64,000 nucleotides of DNA from Aeoliella sp052161615 (GCF_052161615.1 NZ_CP197417.1:2108001-2172000), one strand, 5' to 3'. Counted from the first letter of the stretch, positions 36,603-45,705 are shown. The notes: generated by a model from the sequence alone, not told the origin. Translations and numbers: made by a program.

Positions 36603-38393
36603 GTGCCCACCCTCTCACCCATCCTTGCCTTCTCGGTCTGGTACCTAGCTCTCTGGGTAGTCTTGGGGGTGGTGTGCGTCGTGTCGCTGGTGGCGCTGCG
36701 ATTCCATTGGGTGCAGCGTCGACCGATGTCGCGTTGCGTGTTGCTCTCTGTCGCCGCCCACGCGCTCTTGATCGGACTGGCGTCATCGATACGGTTCGTT
36801 TCCTTGCCGCCCGGTGGAGGGCAGGACGCGCCGGTTCGTGTGACGATTGTCTCGTTGGCCCCTCAAGACGTGATCGAGGCTCCCGATACTCCACCGTCAG
36901 CGTCGGAGGTCGAAGAACAGCCCACCGAAGAGCATGTCGCGCCCGAGTTGATCGAGGCTTCAGAAGAGAAACCCGAGGAGAGGATCGTCGAGAAGACGGA
37001 GGAGAAACCTGCGGAGTCCGTAAAGGTGGAGAGTCCTCCCCAAGAAGCGAACATGCAAGCAGAGGCGGAGGCGCCGCCTGAGCCTGAGGTGACGGCGGAG
37101 CCTGTTGTTGCGGAAACTCCACCGACGGAATCTCCGCAGGAAGTCGCTGACGCAGCGCCGGTGGAACCCGAGACGGTGGTCGAGCAAACTCCTCCGACTC
37201 CTGCCACGCAAGTTCCCGCGCAGCCGGTGGCTGCAACGGTGCCACTGCCCCCTGCCCTGCCCGCTTCGCTCGCCGATCGCGTGGCACCCAATCGATTGCA
37301 ATCGGTCATCGAGCACGGCGGTAGCGTCGAAACCGAGCAAGCGGTGGGCCGCGCGCTAGAGTGGCTCGCAATGGCGCAGGCCGCCGACGGGCGTTGGGAC
37401 GCTGATCGTTGGGGTGCCGGTCGCGAGATGATGGTCCTTGGGCACAATCGGAAGGGCGCAGGTGGCGACGCCGACACGGGGATCACGGCGCTTGCGCTAC
37501 TGACATTCCTCGGCGCGGGGCATTCGCACCTCGAAGGTTCGTATCAAGACACGGTGGCACGCGGCTTGGTCTTCCTCATTCGATCGCAGGACGCCCGAGG
37601 CTGCCTGTCGGGCGAGTCGTCATTCTACGCGCGGACCTACTGTCATTCGATGGCGACCTTCGCACTCGCCGAGGCGTTTGCCCTGACCAAAGACAAACGG
37701 CTGGAGCCCTACGTCGTTCGAGCCGTCGAGCACTTGCTCGCCGGCGAGAATAAAACCGTGGGTGGTTGGCGCTATAATGACGACGGTCGCGACCAGGGCG
37801 ACGTCAGTCAACTCGGCTGGGTCATCATGGCACTGCGCAGTGCCGAGCTCTCCGGCGTCCGCGTGCCGGACGAGACGTGGACGCGCATCGACGGCTTCCT
37901 CGCCCGCGTCGCGCGGGGGCGGCACGGTGGGCTCGCTGCGTATCAGGTCCGCACCGACTGGAGCCGATCGATGACTGCCGAGGCAATGTATTGCCGTCAG
38001 GTGCTCGGCCGTCCGCTCGCAAGTGCCGGGCAGGTCGAGGCGCTCGATGCATTGGAGGCCGAACTTCCTGGCGACGGTTCGACGAACTACTACTACTGGT
38101 ACTACGCAGCCCTTGCGCTGCATCACGCGCAGAACGATGGCTCTGCCGCTCGCCACACCTGGAACCGGTGGAACGACCGGATGAAACGCGAGCTGGTGAA
38201 CGCCCAGGTCACCGACGGCTCGAACGCCGGAAGCTGGAGCCCCAACACCGTGTGGGGGGGATACGGCGGGCGGGTCTATACCACAGCGATGGCCGCCATG
38301 TGCCTCGAAGTCTACTACCGCTACGGTTCGCCGGCTGCGGGTCGCAGCCCGTGGGTGGCGAGCCAGCCACGCGAGGGTGTGTCGAATAGGTAG
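36603..38393 (+). CDS. TonB-like N-terminus fused to a terpenoid-cyclase-like alpha/alpha toroid
   Basis: A 596-residue protein. Residues 8-33 and 43-63 are membrane helices; the second contains S49-x-x-x-H53 (SVAAHALLIG), as in the TonB signal-anchor that meets ExbB/ExbD. Residues 85-225 are Pro/Glu-rich, like the extended TonB spacer. Residues 240-585 carry repeats typical of the squalene/prenyltransferase fold (QAADGRWDADRWG, GGWRYNDDGRDQGD, NYYYWYYAALALH, VWGGYGGRVYTTAMAAMCLE). No canonical DxDD cyclase motif is seen (DADTG at the nearest site), so it is probably a binding or structural domain. The start is a GTG, with no clear ribosome site. Confidence 0.8.
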   Translation: MPTLSPILAFSVWYLALWVVLGVVCVVSLVALRFHWVQRRPMSRCVLLSVAAHALLIGLASSIRFVSLPPGGGQDAPVRVTIVSLAPQDVIEAPDTPPSASEVEEQPTEEHVAPELIEASEEKPEERIVEKTEEKPAESVKVESPPQEANMQAEAEAPPEPEVTAEPVVAETPPTESPQEVADAAPVEPETVVEQTPPTPATQVPAQPVAATVPLPPALPASLADRVAPNRLQSVIEHGGSVETEQAVGRALEWLAMAQAADGRWDADRWGAGREMMVLGHNRKGAGGDADTGITALALLTFLGAGHSHLEGSYQDTVARGLVFLIRSQDARGCLSGESSFYARTYCHSMATFALAEAFALTKDKRLEPYVVRAVEHLLAGENKTVGGWRYNDDGRDQGDVSQLGWVIMALRSAELSGVRVPDETWTRIDGFLARVARGRHGGLAAYQVRTDWSRSMTAEAMYCRQVLGRPLASAGQVEALDALEAELPGDGSTNYYYWYYAALALHHAQNDGSAARHTWNRWNDRMKRELVNAQVTDGSNAGSWSPNTVWGGYGGRVYTTAMAAMCLEVYYRYGSPAAGRSPWVASQPREGVSNR

Positions 38394-38646
38394 GCATTCT
38401 TTTCCATCGCGACGGCTGGCCAAAACGTCATGGTCGGCCGTGCCGATTACTCCGAATAAATGAGCGGAATCGGCAGTTTTCGCGTCGTTTGACGCCCTGG
38501 TAGCAGGTTATAGAATTAGGGTTGCTGTGTGCCTATAATAGGGCGTGAGCAACGGGCGGTTGGCACAGGCCTCCAAGTCCAGTTGTACCCGCCCACCCGG
38601 CCGTGCGACAACGTACGAGCCACTCCTTGCGTTGAGGTATTGGACC

Positions 38647-38823
38647 ATGTTTGGTTTTGGCCATTGGGAAATCATCATTGTCATGCTGGTGGTGTTGCTG
38701 CTGTTCGGCAACCGCCTACCTGCACTGGCGCGTTCGATGGGCATGAGCCTCACCGAATTCAAGAAGGGCATCAAAGAGATCGACGAAAAGAAGTCGGACG
38801 ACTCGAAAGAAGCGACGCCGTAG
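38647..38823 (+). CDS. tatA: Twin-arginine translocase protein TatA/E type
   Basis: A 58-residue protein. One N-terminal helix (WEIIIVMLVVLLLFGNRLP) contains the FG-x-x-LP hinge, followed by the amphipathic helix RSMGMSLTEFKKGIKEI and an acidic tail, the full TatA layout. It should form the pore-like component for folded proteins such as the cofactor-bearing exported enzymes of this organism. The start is the ATG at 38647 (MFGFG). A paralogue lies 95 bp downstream. No tatC is in the window. Confidence 0.92.
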   Translation: MFGFGHWEIIIVMLVVLLLFGNRLPALARSMGMSLTEFKKGIKEIDEKKSDDSKEATP

Positions 38824-38918
38824 TAGACTTTGCGTCATCACCGAAGTTGCCAGACTTCGGCCCCGCCTGATTCATCTAAGCCCACTCCGCTGGCAACGCT
38901 GGGCACGGAACCCTTCCC

Positions 38919-39176
38919 ATGTTTGGTATTGGTCATACGGAACTTCTGATCGTCGGTGTCGTGGCGCTGCTGCTATTCGGCCAGCGTCTACCCGAGGTCG
39001 CCCGCTCGTTTGGCAAGAGCCTAACGGAATTCAAGAAGGGCATCCAAGGAGTGAAGGACGAGTTCAACGACGCTGTCCATTCCAGTTCAAGCGCCGCCCG
39101 TATCGACTACGACGACGAGCGCGAGACAGCCGCCCCGCGGTTCGAGCCCCCCACCAGTCCGCCCCGCGCCGACTGA
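38919..39176 (+). CDS. Second TatA-family protein
   Basis: An 85-residue paralogue of the upstream TatA. It has a membrane helix (HTELLIVGVVALLLFGQRLP), amphipathic helix (RSFGKSLTEFKKGIQGVKDEF) and a longer charged tail ending PPTSPPRAD. The longer tail is between TatA and TatB types, so it could take the TatB role or be a second TatA. The two genes are co-directional and probably co-transcribed. Confidence 0.9.
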   Translation: MFGIGHTELLIVGVVALLLFGQRLPEVARSFGKSLTEFKKGIQGVKDEFNDAVHSSSSAARIDYDDERETAAPRFEPPTSPPRAD

Positions 39177-39291
39177 GGTTCAAATGCGACTGGCGTGAGA
39201 CCACTAGTGGCCCCTGCCGCCGGATGCTAAAATCCCCGTCGAAGCAATTCGACGAAGAAGTTCACGGACGCGTCCTTCCGCGTCCCCCCTC

Positions 39292-39365
39292 GGGCGGCTA
39301 GCTCAGTTGGTTAGAGCGCTGTGTTCACACCGCAGAGGTCACAGGTTCGAATCCTGTGCCGCCCA
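39292..39365 (+). tRNA. tRNA-Val (anticodon CAC), likely integration target
   Basis: A 74-nt cloverleaf with acceptor GGGCGGC/GCCGCCC, anticodon arm CTGTG-TTCACAC-CGCAG and T arm CACAG-TTCGAAT-CTGTG. It is immediately followed by a tyrosine recombinase gene 125 bp downstream in the same orientation, the standard layout of an element integrated at a tRNA 3' end. The 3' part (about 39340-39365) is the expected attL core. Confidence 0.95.
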
Positions 39366-39489
39366 CTGTTTGTAAGTTCCGCCGAGATAAAGATTTGTGG
39401 CACCCGTCGATGTTCGACGGCGCGGCGTTTTCCTGCCAGGTTTTCGAGTACGTACTCAAAAACTCTGGGTAACCTGGGAGACCCGCCGA

Positions 39490-40740
39490 ATGGCTCGTCC
39501 AAAACAGCTCATTCCTTCGTACCGCAAGCATCGTGCCAGTGGCCAAGCGATAGTGCAAATCGCTGGCCACACCCACTATCTCGGACCGCATGGCACGGTG
39601 GCGAGCAAACGGAACTACGACCGCCTCATTGCGGAGTGGCTCGCACGGGATCGGCAGCCCGAATCGCCGCCGGAGGAGCGGATAACAGTTGTCGCCCTTT
39701 CTGCCCGCTATCTCTCTTTTGCCAAGGGCTACTATCAAAAGAACGGCCGATGCACCAAAGTCGTTCCGGGCATCAAGGCGATGCTCCGGTATCTGCGAGA
39801 TTGGTACGGAAAGGAGGCTGCTGCCGATTTTGGTCCAGTTGCTCTGAAGGCAATTCGGCAACGCATGGTCGAAGACGGACTCAGTCGCCGCTACATCAAT
39901 GACCATGTGGATCGTCTGAAGCGGATGTTCAAATGGGCGGCCAGCGAGCAGTTGGTCCCACAAATGACGTACCAAGCTCTGTCCACTGTGGACGGCCTTC
40001 GGAGGGGCAAAACCGAGGCGCACGAGACGGCACCGATACTCCCAGTGGACGAAGGAGTGGTGGACGCGACATTGCCATTCTTGTCCGCCGTCGTGAACGA
40101 TATGGTTCAATTGCAGCGTTTCACAGGAATGCGACCGGCGGAGGTATGCGCGCTTCGCCCTGCGGACGTTGACCGATCGAGCGACGTCTGGGTCTTTACA
40201 CCAGAGTCACATAAGACCGAGCATCATGGCCGCAGTAGAGTGATCTTCATCGGACCGCGGGGCCAGGAAATATTGCAAAAGTACATGCTCCGAGCGCACA
40301 ATTTGGAGTGCTTCCGCCCTTGCGAAGCAACGGCAGAGATGCGGGAGAAGCGGCGTGCAAGGCGAAAGGTACCGATCAATCGCGGCAATCGTCCGGGTAC
40401 GAACCGAAAGACCAGTCCCAATCGCACCCCGGGAGATCGATACGATACGGCAGCGTACCGCCGCGCTATCCACCGCGCCTGTGATCGAGCTTTCCCGCAC
40501 CCTACGCTGGGGAGTCGCAAAGCGCTGACAACCGAGGAGCAGGTGGAATTGCAACTTTGGCAGTCGGAGCATCGCTGGAGCCCCAATCAGCTTCGCCACG
40601 CTGCAGCCACGAGCATACGTAAGCATTTTGGACTGGAAGCTGCTCAAATAGTACTCGGCCACGCCTCCGCCAATGTAACCCAAATCTACGCAGAGCGCGA
40701 CCTCGGAAAGGGAATAGAGGTTGCCCGAGCGATCGGATAG
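39490..40740 (+). CDS. Tyrosine recombinase (integrase)
   Basis: A 416-residue integrase. An N-terminal SAM-like core-binding region (about 65-160, LSARYLSFAKGYYQKNG; YINDHVDRLKRMFKWA) is followed by the catalytic domain, with R215 (TGMRPAEV), K242, N366-x-x-R369 (NQLRHAAAT), H391 (LGHAS) and nucleophile Y400 (TQIYAE). The first residue of the HxxR box is Asn, a tolerated variation. A basic insertion (residues 285-315, KRRARRKVPINRGNRPGTNR) may touch DNA. The start is the ATG at 39490; an upstream start would read through the att region. It lies next to tRNA-Val and should drive the element's integration. Confidence 0.92.
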   Translation: MARPKQLIPSYRKHRASGQAIVQIAGHTHYLGPHGTVASKRNYDRLIAEWLARDRQPESPPEERITVVALSARYLSFAKGYYQKNGRCTKVVPGIKAMLRYLRDWYGKEAAADFGPVALKAIRQRMVEDGLSRRYINDHVDRLKRMFKWAASEQLVPQMTYQALSTVDGLRRGKTEAHETAPILPVDEGVVDATLPFLSAVVNDMVQLQRFTGMRPAEVCALRPADVDRSSDVWVFTPESHKTEHHGRSRVIFIGPRGQEILQKYMLRAHNLECFRPCEATAEMREKRRARRKVPINRGNRPGTNRKTSPNRTPGDRYDTAAYRRAIHRACDRAFPHPTLGSRKALTTEEQVELQLWQSEHRWSPNQLRHAAATSIRKHFGLEAAQIVLGHASANVTQIYAERDLGKGIEVARAIG

Positions 40741-40825
40741 CTGCTTGAGAGCTCCCCCACACGCGTGCGGATGGCGGACACTCTACGGAATCGCCCCCTT
40801 TTTCTTACTTCAGAGGAGAGCACGA

Positions 40826-41503
40826 ATGTTTTCCGAGTCGGAACAGAAAACCTTGGCGTGGATAATTGAGGCAAGTCCCCTGCTCCGCAGAATGCCTTCG
40901 GATCACCCCTTGTTCTCCATGGGGATTACAATGGCGATCGCATCAGCCGCCGCCCATCTCACCTTGGAACCGCATCTCACAAAACCGCATCTGGGACGCC
41001 CATTCCCTTACGGAGGGGGAATCGCTTGGCTTCCGCGTGACGCTCCACCGGCTGCGGTCAAGTCGATGGTATTCCTCGTCTCGATGAAGAATGTGGTGGA
41101 CGCTTTTGATAAGGAGAACCCGGAAGAAGTCCAGAAGGCAGTTTTCTATTGTGGGATGCCCGTCAACGAGATGTCGACAGTTGCCGACACGGGCCATACC
41201 ACGTCGGAGGTAATCCAGTATTTCAATACGGCCAAAGCCCACAATTCGAAGCGATCTAAGGCCCAGATCGGCCCCGAACTAGCCGCGGAGGCCGAGTCTC
41301 GAGTACGTGAGCTAATGGAGAAGGGAATCTCTCAGAGTGGAGCGCTAACGCGAGTGGCAGCCACGCTTCTCAAAGAGGGGCGGGGACCGAAAGTTACCCC
41401 TGATGCCTATCGGAAAGCCATCGAACGTTTGCATGAGTCACGTCCGCTAGTCTCGCTGTTGCATTTCGTCCACTCGAAGCTTCATCAAGACGCGGCAGAC
41501 TGA
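40826..41503 (+). CDS. Hypothetical element protein, 225 aa
   Basis: A soluble protein I do not recognise. It starts MFSESEQKTLAWIIEASPLLRRM after a GAGGAG ribosome site and contains a hydrophobic helix (MGITMAIASAAAHLTLE). The C-terminal part has HTH-like character (VRELMEKGISQSGALTRVAATLLKEG, then VTPDAYRKAIERLHESRP). It is the first cargo gene after the integrase, a common place for an excision or regulatory protein. DNA binding is a guess from the C-terminal helices. Confidence 0.6.
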   Translation: MFSESEQKTLAWIIEASPLLRRMPSDHPLFSMGITMAIASAAAHLTLEPHLTKPHLGRPFPYGGGIAWLPRDAPPAAVKSMVFLVSMKNVVDAFDKENPEEVQKAVFYCGMPVNEMSTVADTGHTTSEVIQYFNTAKAHNSKRSKAQIGPELAAEAESRVRELMEKGISQSGALTRVAATLLKEGRGPKVTPDAYRKAIERLHESRPLVSLLHFVHSKLHQDAAD

Positions 41504-41615
41504 TTAATTTCTTGAAATCGTTGATGTTTCCAAGAAGCCGCCTCGCAACCTTGCAGAATTACGCCATATCCCTCGGGGTGTGGCGTTTTTTCGTTTTATG
41601 GCAAGGAGTCCTGAA

Positions 41616-41900
41616 ATGAAGTTGTTCGAGGAGAGTCGGCTCAGTCTGACGAAATTAGCTCAGCAGCAGGATGTTAATGTCAGTACCGTCTGGCGTTGGG
41701 CGCAGCGTGGTGTTCGTGGTGTGCGACTGGAAACGCTGTGTATCGGTGGTCGTCGCTTTACAACGAATGAGGCTTGGGGCCGGTTTGTCGATCTCACAAC
41801 CCGCGTTGCTACCGGACAAGCCGCGATCCCGTGCGTCCCAGACCAGAGAGATCGCGAGATTGCCGAGGCGGAAGCGTTTCTAGATGCGGAGGGCGTCTAG
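41616..41900 (+). CDS. DUF1580-like HTH protein
   Basis: A 94-residue protein with an HTH of the planctomycete DUF1580 type: LTKLAQQQDVNVSTVWRWAQRGVRGVRLETLCIGGRRFTTNEAWGRF, with recognition helix STVWRWAQRG. Such proteins are found on planctomycete mobile elements and resemble excisionase/MerR folds. The ATG at 41616 has AAGGAG 7 nt upstream, which decides it over an upstream GTG at 41580. It probably controls excision or element gene expression. Confidence 0.8.
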   Translation: MKLFEESRLSLTKLAQQQDVNVSTVWRWAQRGVRGVRLETLCIGGRRFTTNEAWGRFVDLTTRVATGQAAIPCVPDQRDREIAEAEAFLDAEGV

Positions 41901-41903
41901 ACC

Positions 41904-42109
41904 GCAAGGCCGGCGCAAGTGCCACGAAACATATTCAAAATCGGCAAGATAGCGACGGGATTCTTATCGCCTCCACCGACACCGAACTAAGCGATGACGC
42001 CCTTGCCGCGTTCGCGTCGCTGCTGGTGAATTGGGCGGAGCCCGCGCAAGAAGAGAACACGCGGCACGACGCCAGATTCACCCAGCTCATAAGAACCACC
42101 GCAATTTAA
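41904..42109 (+). pseudogene. Short coding-like fragment, possibly the end of a decayed or overlapping gene
   Basis: In the second phase the sequence reads ASATKHIQNRQDSDGILIAS..., ending in a stop at 42107-42109 with a plausible acidic segment (TDTELSDDALAAFASLLVNW). I find no convincing ATG or GTG with a ribosome site; the frame is only open upstream because it overlaps the HTH gene. It may be a frameshifted tail or a small gene with an unusual start. Confidence 0.3.
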
Positions 42110-42144
42110 CACAGTGCATGTGACGTAACTTACGGAAACGACGG

Positions 42145-43563
42145 ATGGATTCAAGCACTAAACCCCAATCGATGCAAAGCTACCGCACCACCCGCAAGCG
42201 CGTGGCGTCGCTCAAGCCGTCGCCCGAGAATGAATTGCTATATAAGCGAATTGCCCCCGACGATCCCGACATCATCGAACTCGCCAAGTCGATCAGTAGG
42301 GAGGGTGGCGTACATGATCCGTTGATCGTCACGAGGGACAACTTCATCCTCAGCGGGCATCGCCGGCACGCCGCCTTGATTCGGATTGGACAGGTTCTCG
42401 CGCCGTGTCGCGTCGTCAACCACCGCCGTTCCGATATGTCCCGCGATGAGTACATCGCACTACTGCGTGACCACAATTTGCAAAGGCACAAGAGCGTTAC
42501 GGAGCAGGTCCGCGAAGCGCTTGTCGACGTCGACCGCAACCAGGCAGCCAATAACCTGTACGCCATGCGGGACCGCTCCGTGCGAGGTTACGACTTCGAG
42601 GGGGTTCCAACACTTCGAATAGAAGGAAGTTCTCGCCGATTTGGTATCAGCAATCAGAAGGCGGAACACGTCAGCCACGTAAAGAGAGTCATCTTCGAGG
42701 ATCGCCGCAACTACTGGCCGCTATCACTGCGTGGCGTTCACTATGCGATGCTCAATTACACCTTTCTGCGCAACACCAATCGCAAACTACCGTACAAGAA
42801 TGATCCTGAATCCTACGCTGCCACGTCGGACTTGCTGACGAGACTGCGGATCAGCGGCGTAATTCCGTGGGAGGCGATCACGGATGGTACTCGCCCGGCT
42901 GAGACGTTCGCCCCGTTCAGTGACGTTCGCCAATTCGTTCAGCAGGAGGTCAACTCTCTGTTTGGCGGCTACTGGCGCGACCTGCTCCAAACCCAGCCGA
43001 ACTACGTCGAGGTGCTGGTCGAGAAGAACACCGTTTTCCATATGGCCACACAGGTCACGAGGCGGTTTCAGATTCCCACGTCCAGTGGGCGAGGGTTCAA
43101 CTCGATTGATTCGCTCCATGAAGTTTACGCGCGATATTTGCATAGCGGAAAAGAGAATCTGATTCTCGTTGTGCTTTCGGACTATGACCCCGAAGGCGAG
43201 ATGATACCCCACTCGGCCGGTCGCATTCTGCGAGATGATTTTGGCGTCGAGGCTCCGGTCATCATCAAGGCCGGAGTGACCCGCGAGCAGATTGCGAAGT
43301 ATAACCTGCCCTCGCAAAACTTCGCCAAGGAAACTTCCAGCAACCATGAATGGTTTGTCGACCGCAACGATGGCGGCAATTCAGTGTACGAGCTGGAAGC
43401 CTTGAGCCCAGACGATATGCTTCGAGACTTGCGGGACACGATCACGCGGGTGCTGGACATGTCGGTGTTCAATGCCGAGTGTGCGAGGGAACGCGAGGAA
43501 GCCGTCTATCTGCAATCGGCGCGGGATCACGCCCGCGAAGCCCTCAAAGGACTGGGGGAATGA
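42145..43563 (+). CDS. ParB-like domain fused to a Spo11/topoisomerase VI-A-like Toprim module
   Basis: A 472-residue protein. Residues about 40-130 are a ParB/Srx-like domain (EGGVHDPLIVTRDNFILSGH, with GHRR at 71-74). Residues 190-255 read PLSLRGVHYAML and GVIPWEAITDGTRP. These match, in order, the RxxYY helix and the G-IPW-I-D-TR segment of Spo11/TopoVI-A-like winged helices. A Toprim core follows, with E293 (VLVEKN) and D346/D348 (LSDYDPEGE). The aligned catalytic Tyr would be Y200. No TopoVI-B partner is seen nearby. The ParB call is secure; the Spo11-like call is motif-based. It may cut or process DNA during element replication or partition. Confidence 0.7.
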   Translation: MDSSTKPQSMQSYRTTRKRVASLKPSPENELLYKRIAPDDPDIIELAKSISREGGVHDPLIVTRDNFILSGHRRHAALIRIGQVLAPCRVVNHRRSDMSRDEYIALLRDHNLQRHKSVTEQVREALVDVDRNQAANNLYAMRDRSVRGYDFEGVPTLRIEGSSRRFGISNQKAEHVSHVKRVIFEDRRNYWPLSLRGVHYAMLNYTFLRNTNRKLPYKNDPESYAATSDLLTRLRISGVIPWEAITDGTRPAETFAPFSDVRQFVQQEVNSLFGGYWRDLLQTQPNYVEVLVEKNTVFHMATQVTRRFQIPTSSGRGFNSIDSLHEVYARYLHSGKENLILVVLSDYDPEGEMIPHSAGRILRDDFGVEAPVIIKAGVTREQIAKYNLPSQNFAKETSSNHEWFVDRNDGGNSVYELEALSPDDMLRDLRDTITRVLDMSVFNAECAREREEAVYLQSARDHAREALKGLGE

Positions 43564-43565
43564 CA

Positions 43566-43700
43566 ATGTACAGCAGAACCCAAACTAGTTGGCGGCCGGA
43601 TTGTACAGCCGGCGAACCAAGCTACCACGCCCTGCAGAGTATCGGGCGTCGCGTCATCACCCGGGCCGGCATCGTCTCTAGCACGGGGGGCCAGCAATGA
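43566..43700 (+). CDS. Small protein, 44 aa, between the Toprim and replicase genes
   Basis: A 44-codon frame that begins 2 nt after the previous stop and overlaps the next start by ATGA. The product is MYSRTQTSWRPDCTAGEPSY followed by a basic stretch (HALQSIGRRVITRAG). The tight packing on both sides suggests a translated gene in a coupled operon. There is no family match. It could alternatively be a translational bridge. Confidence 0.45.
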   Translation: MYSRTQTSWRPDCTAGEPSYHALQSIGRRVITRAGIVSSTGGQQ

Positions 43701-45703
43701 GCACTTTAGCTAATGGAGTGGCCCCGGGCCCGTTGGATCTACAGGCCTACAGGGACACTTTGAAGAACGAGTTCGCCTACCTGGAGGGGCAATTGCCGCT
43801 GACGATCTGTCGCGGCAAGGCCCCTACCCCGATGGGCCACAACTGGCAAACGCAAAGGCTCGACTATGACACCGCCGAGCGGTTGATTGATCGAACTGAG
43901 TTCGTTGAGCTCGGCACGAAGTTGGGCCCTGGCGCTGCGATCGACTTCGACATTGACGGACCCAGTGAGCTCGAAGCTTTCCTCGACCTATTCGATGGCG
44001 AGCCCCCGGTGCTGCCGGCCTACACTTCCGGCCGCACTGGTGGTGAGCATCGCCTGGCTGCTTTCGACAATCGCCTCCTGGTGATCGGCAAAGCCACGGT
44101 GAAGTACAAGACGACAGACGGCAAGCATAGTGTGACCGTCCGCATCGGATGCAAAGTGCAGAGCGATGGAACCATCGGCGGCGCTCAAAGCATCATCCCT
44201 CCCAGCTACCACACGGCGGAGGACGAAAACGGGCGACTCTATTGGACCGGGAGGCAGTACCAATGGAAGCCCAATCTGTCGCTGGAGGAAATCGGGCTAC
44301 CACAACTGCCATCGGCGATCATCGACAAGCTGCTGGCCGCTGTGGGCCCCCAAAATTCGCAAGAGAGTGGCGTCGAGCGGATTGCTGACGACTCCACTGA
44401 GTATGGGCCCGGCAATCGCCACGATCACTTATGCAGCCTCGCCGGGTCGCTTCGGAGTCGCGGTTGTTCGTTCGCCACGATCCTTTCGGCACTAAAGGCC
44501 GAGAACGAAACGAAATGCAAGCCGCCGAAGCCTGTCGCCGAGGTCGTCGACATTGCCAACTACTACGCAAAGGCGAAAGTGGCCGCGTCTATTGCAGTGC
44601 CACTGAAGCCCTCACCGAAGATTACCTACCAGCGAATCTCATCGCGAGAGCTCGGCACAGGTGACTACTCGGTCGAATACCTGATCGAGAACACGCTGGT
44701 CGCCGGTCAGCCGACCATCATTGGTGGCAAGCAGAAGACGCTCAAGACCTCATTCATCGTTGACGCTGCGGTGTCGCTGTCGATGGGCGGCTACTTCCTC
44801 GGCAAGTTGAAGGTGAACCGCGCGTGCCGCGTCGCTGTGATGACCGGAGAGAGCGGTATGGCGACCATCCAAGAGACTGCCCGGCGAGTCTGCATCGCCG
44901 CTGGTGCCCACCTGGAGGAATGCGACAACCTGATATGGTCCCCCGACCTGCCGAAATTCGGCCAACCCGCACACGCCGACGCGCTTCGCGAGTTCATTCA
45001 AAATGATGAAATCGAAGTGTTGTTCATCGACCCGATGTATCTCTGCATGCCGTCGACCGACAGCAGCAACCTAATGGCCCAAGGCGAGTTGCTGCGGAGT
45101 ATGGGCGACGTAGTTCAACCGATGGGCGTCACCATGATCGTGGCCCATCACCTGAAGAAAAGCGTCAGCCGCGACGCACACGATCCGCCCGAGCTCGAAG
45201 ATCTAGCTTGGGCAGGCTTCGCCGAGTGGGCCCGCCAATGGTGGCTACTCGGTCGCCGAGAGACGTACCAGCCAGGCACCGGCGATCACCGCTTGTGGTT
45301 GAACGTCGGCGGGTCTGCTGGCCATTCCGCATTGTGGGCCGTCGACGTGTCCGAGGGCGTGCGGTCTGAGTCGTCCGAGCGGCACTGGGGCGTTGAGCTA
45401 CGACTGGCGACCGACGCTCGCTCCGAAGCCCAGGGCAAAGCCCAAGCCGCCCGCGAGGCCCGAGCGGAGCAACAACGCAAGAACAAAGCCGAGGCCGATC
45501 GGTCTGCCGTGGTTCAAGCTATGCACACCATCGGCAGGGCCGAGACGCTTACCGCCATCGCCGAGACCGCCCGCATATCAAACGCCCGTGCCCGTGCCGC
45601 CCTCATGGAACTAAAGACCGCCGAGCAGGTGAGAGAGAGCGAGTTGAAGAAATCAAACGGCCAGACCTACCCCGTGTTTGAGCTGAATCATGACGACGAA
45701 TAA
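43697..45703 (+). CDS. Replicase: primase-polymerase, PriCT and RepA-like helicase domains
   Basis: A 668-residue replication protein. Residues about 30-190 resemble a bifunctional primase-polymerase, with the metal motif DFDIDG in GAAIDFDIDG. Residues 240-290 match a primase C-terminal helical domain (GNRHDHLCSLAGSLRSRGCS). Residues 330-560 are a RecA/RepA-like ATPase (Walker A GGKQKTLKTS; Walker B VLFIDPMYL; AHHLKKS). A C-terminal HTH ends it (AETARISNARARAALMELK). This combination starts and unwinds plasmid or satellite-phage origins. The repeat array immediately downstream is the obvious target. Its start overlaps the small upstream gene. Confidence 0.85.
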   Translation: MSTLANGVAPGPLDLQAYRDTLKNEFAYLEGQLPLTICRGKAPTPMGHNWQTQRLDYDTAERLIDRTEFVELGTKLGPGAAIDFDIDGPSELEAFLDLFDGEPPVLPAYTSGRTGGEHRLAAFDNRLLVIGKATVKYKTTDGKHSVTVRIGCKVQSDGTIGGAQSIIPPSYHTAEDENGRLYWTGRQYQWKPNLSLEEIGLPQLPSAIIDKLLAAVGPQNSQESGVERIADDSTEYGPGNRHDHLCSLAGSLRSRGCSFATILSALKAENETKCKPPKPVAEVVDIANYYAKAKVAASIAVPLKPSPKITYQRISSRELGTGDYSVEYLIENTLVAGQPTIIGGKQKTLKTSFIVDAAVSLSMGGYFLGKLKVNRACRVAVMTGESGMATIQETARRVCIAAGAHLEECDNLIWSPDLPKFGQPAHADALREFIQNDEIEVLFIDPMYLCMPSTDSSNLMAQGELLRSMGDVVQPMGVTMIVAHHLKKSVSRDAHDPPELEDLAWAGFAEWARQWWLLGRRETYQPGTGDHRLWLNVGGSAGHSALWAVDVSEGVRSESSERHWGVELRLATDARSEAQGKAQAAREARAEQQRKNKAEADRSAVVQAMHTIGRAETLTAIAETARISNARARAALMELKTAEQVRESELKKSNGQTYPVFELNHDDE

Positions 45704-45705
45704 CA

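Noticed and set aside
36603..38393. Functional squalene-hopene-type cyclase
   Set aside because: The toroid repeats are present but the DxDD catalytic acid is not seen, and the N-terminus is TonB-like, so an enzymatic call is not justified.
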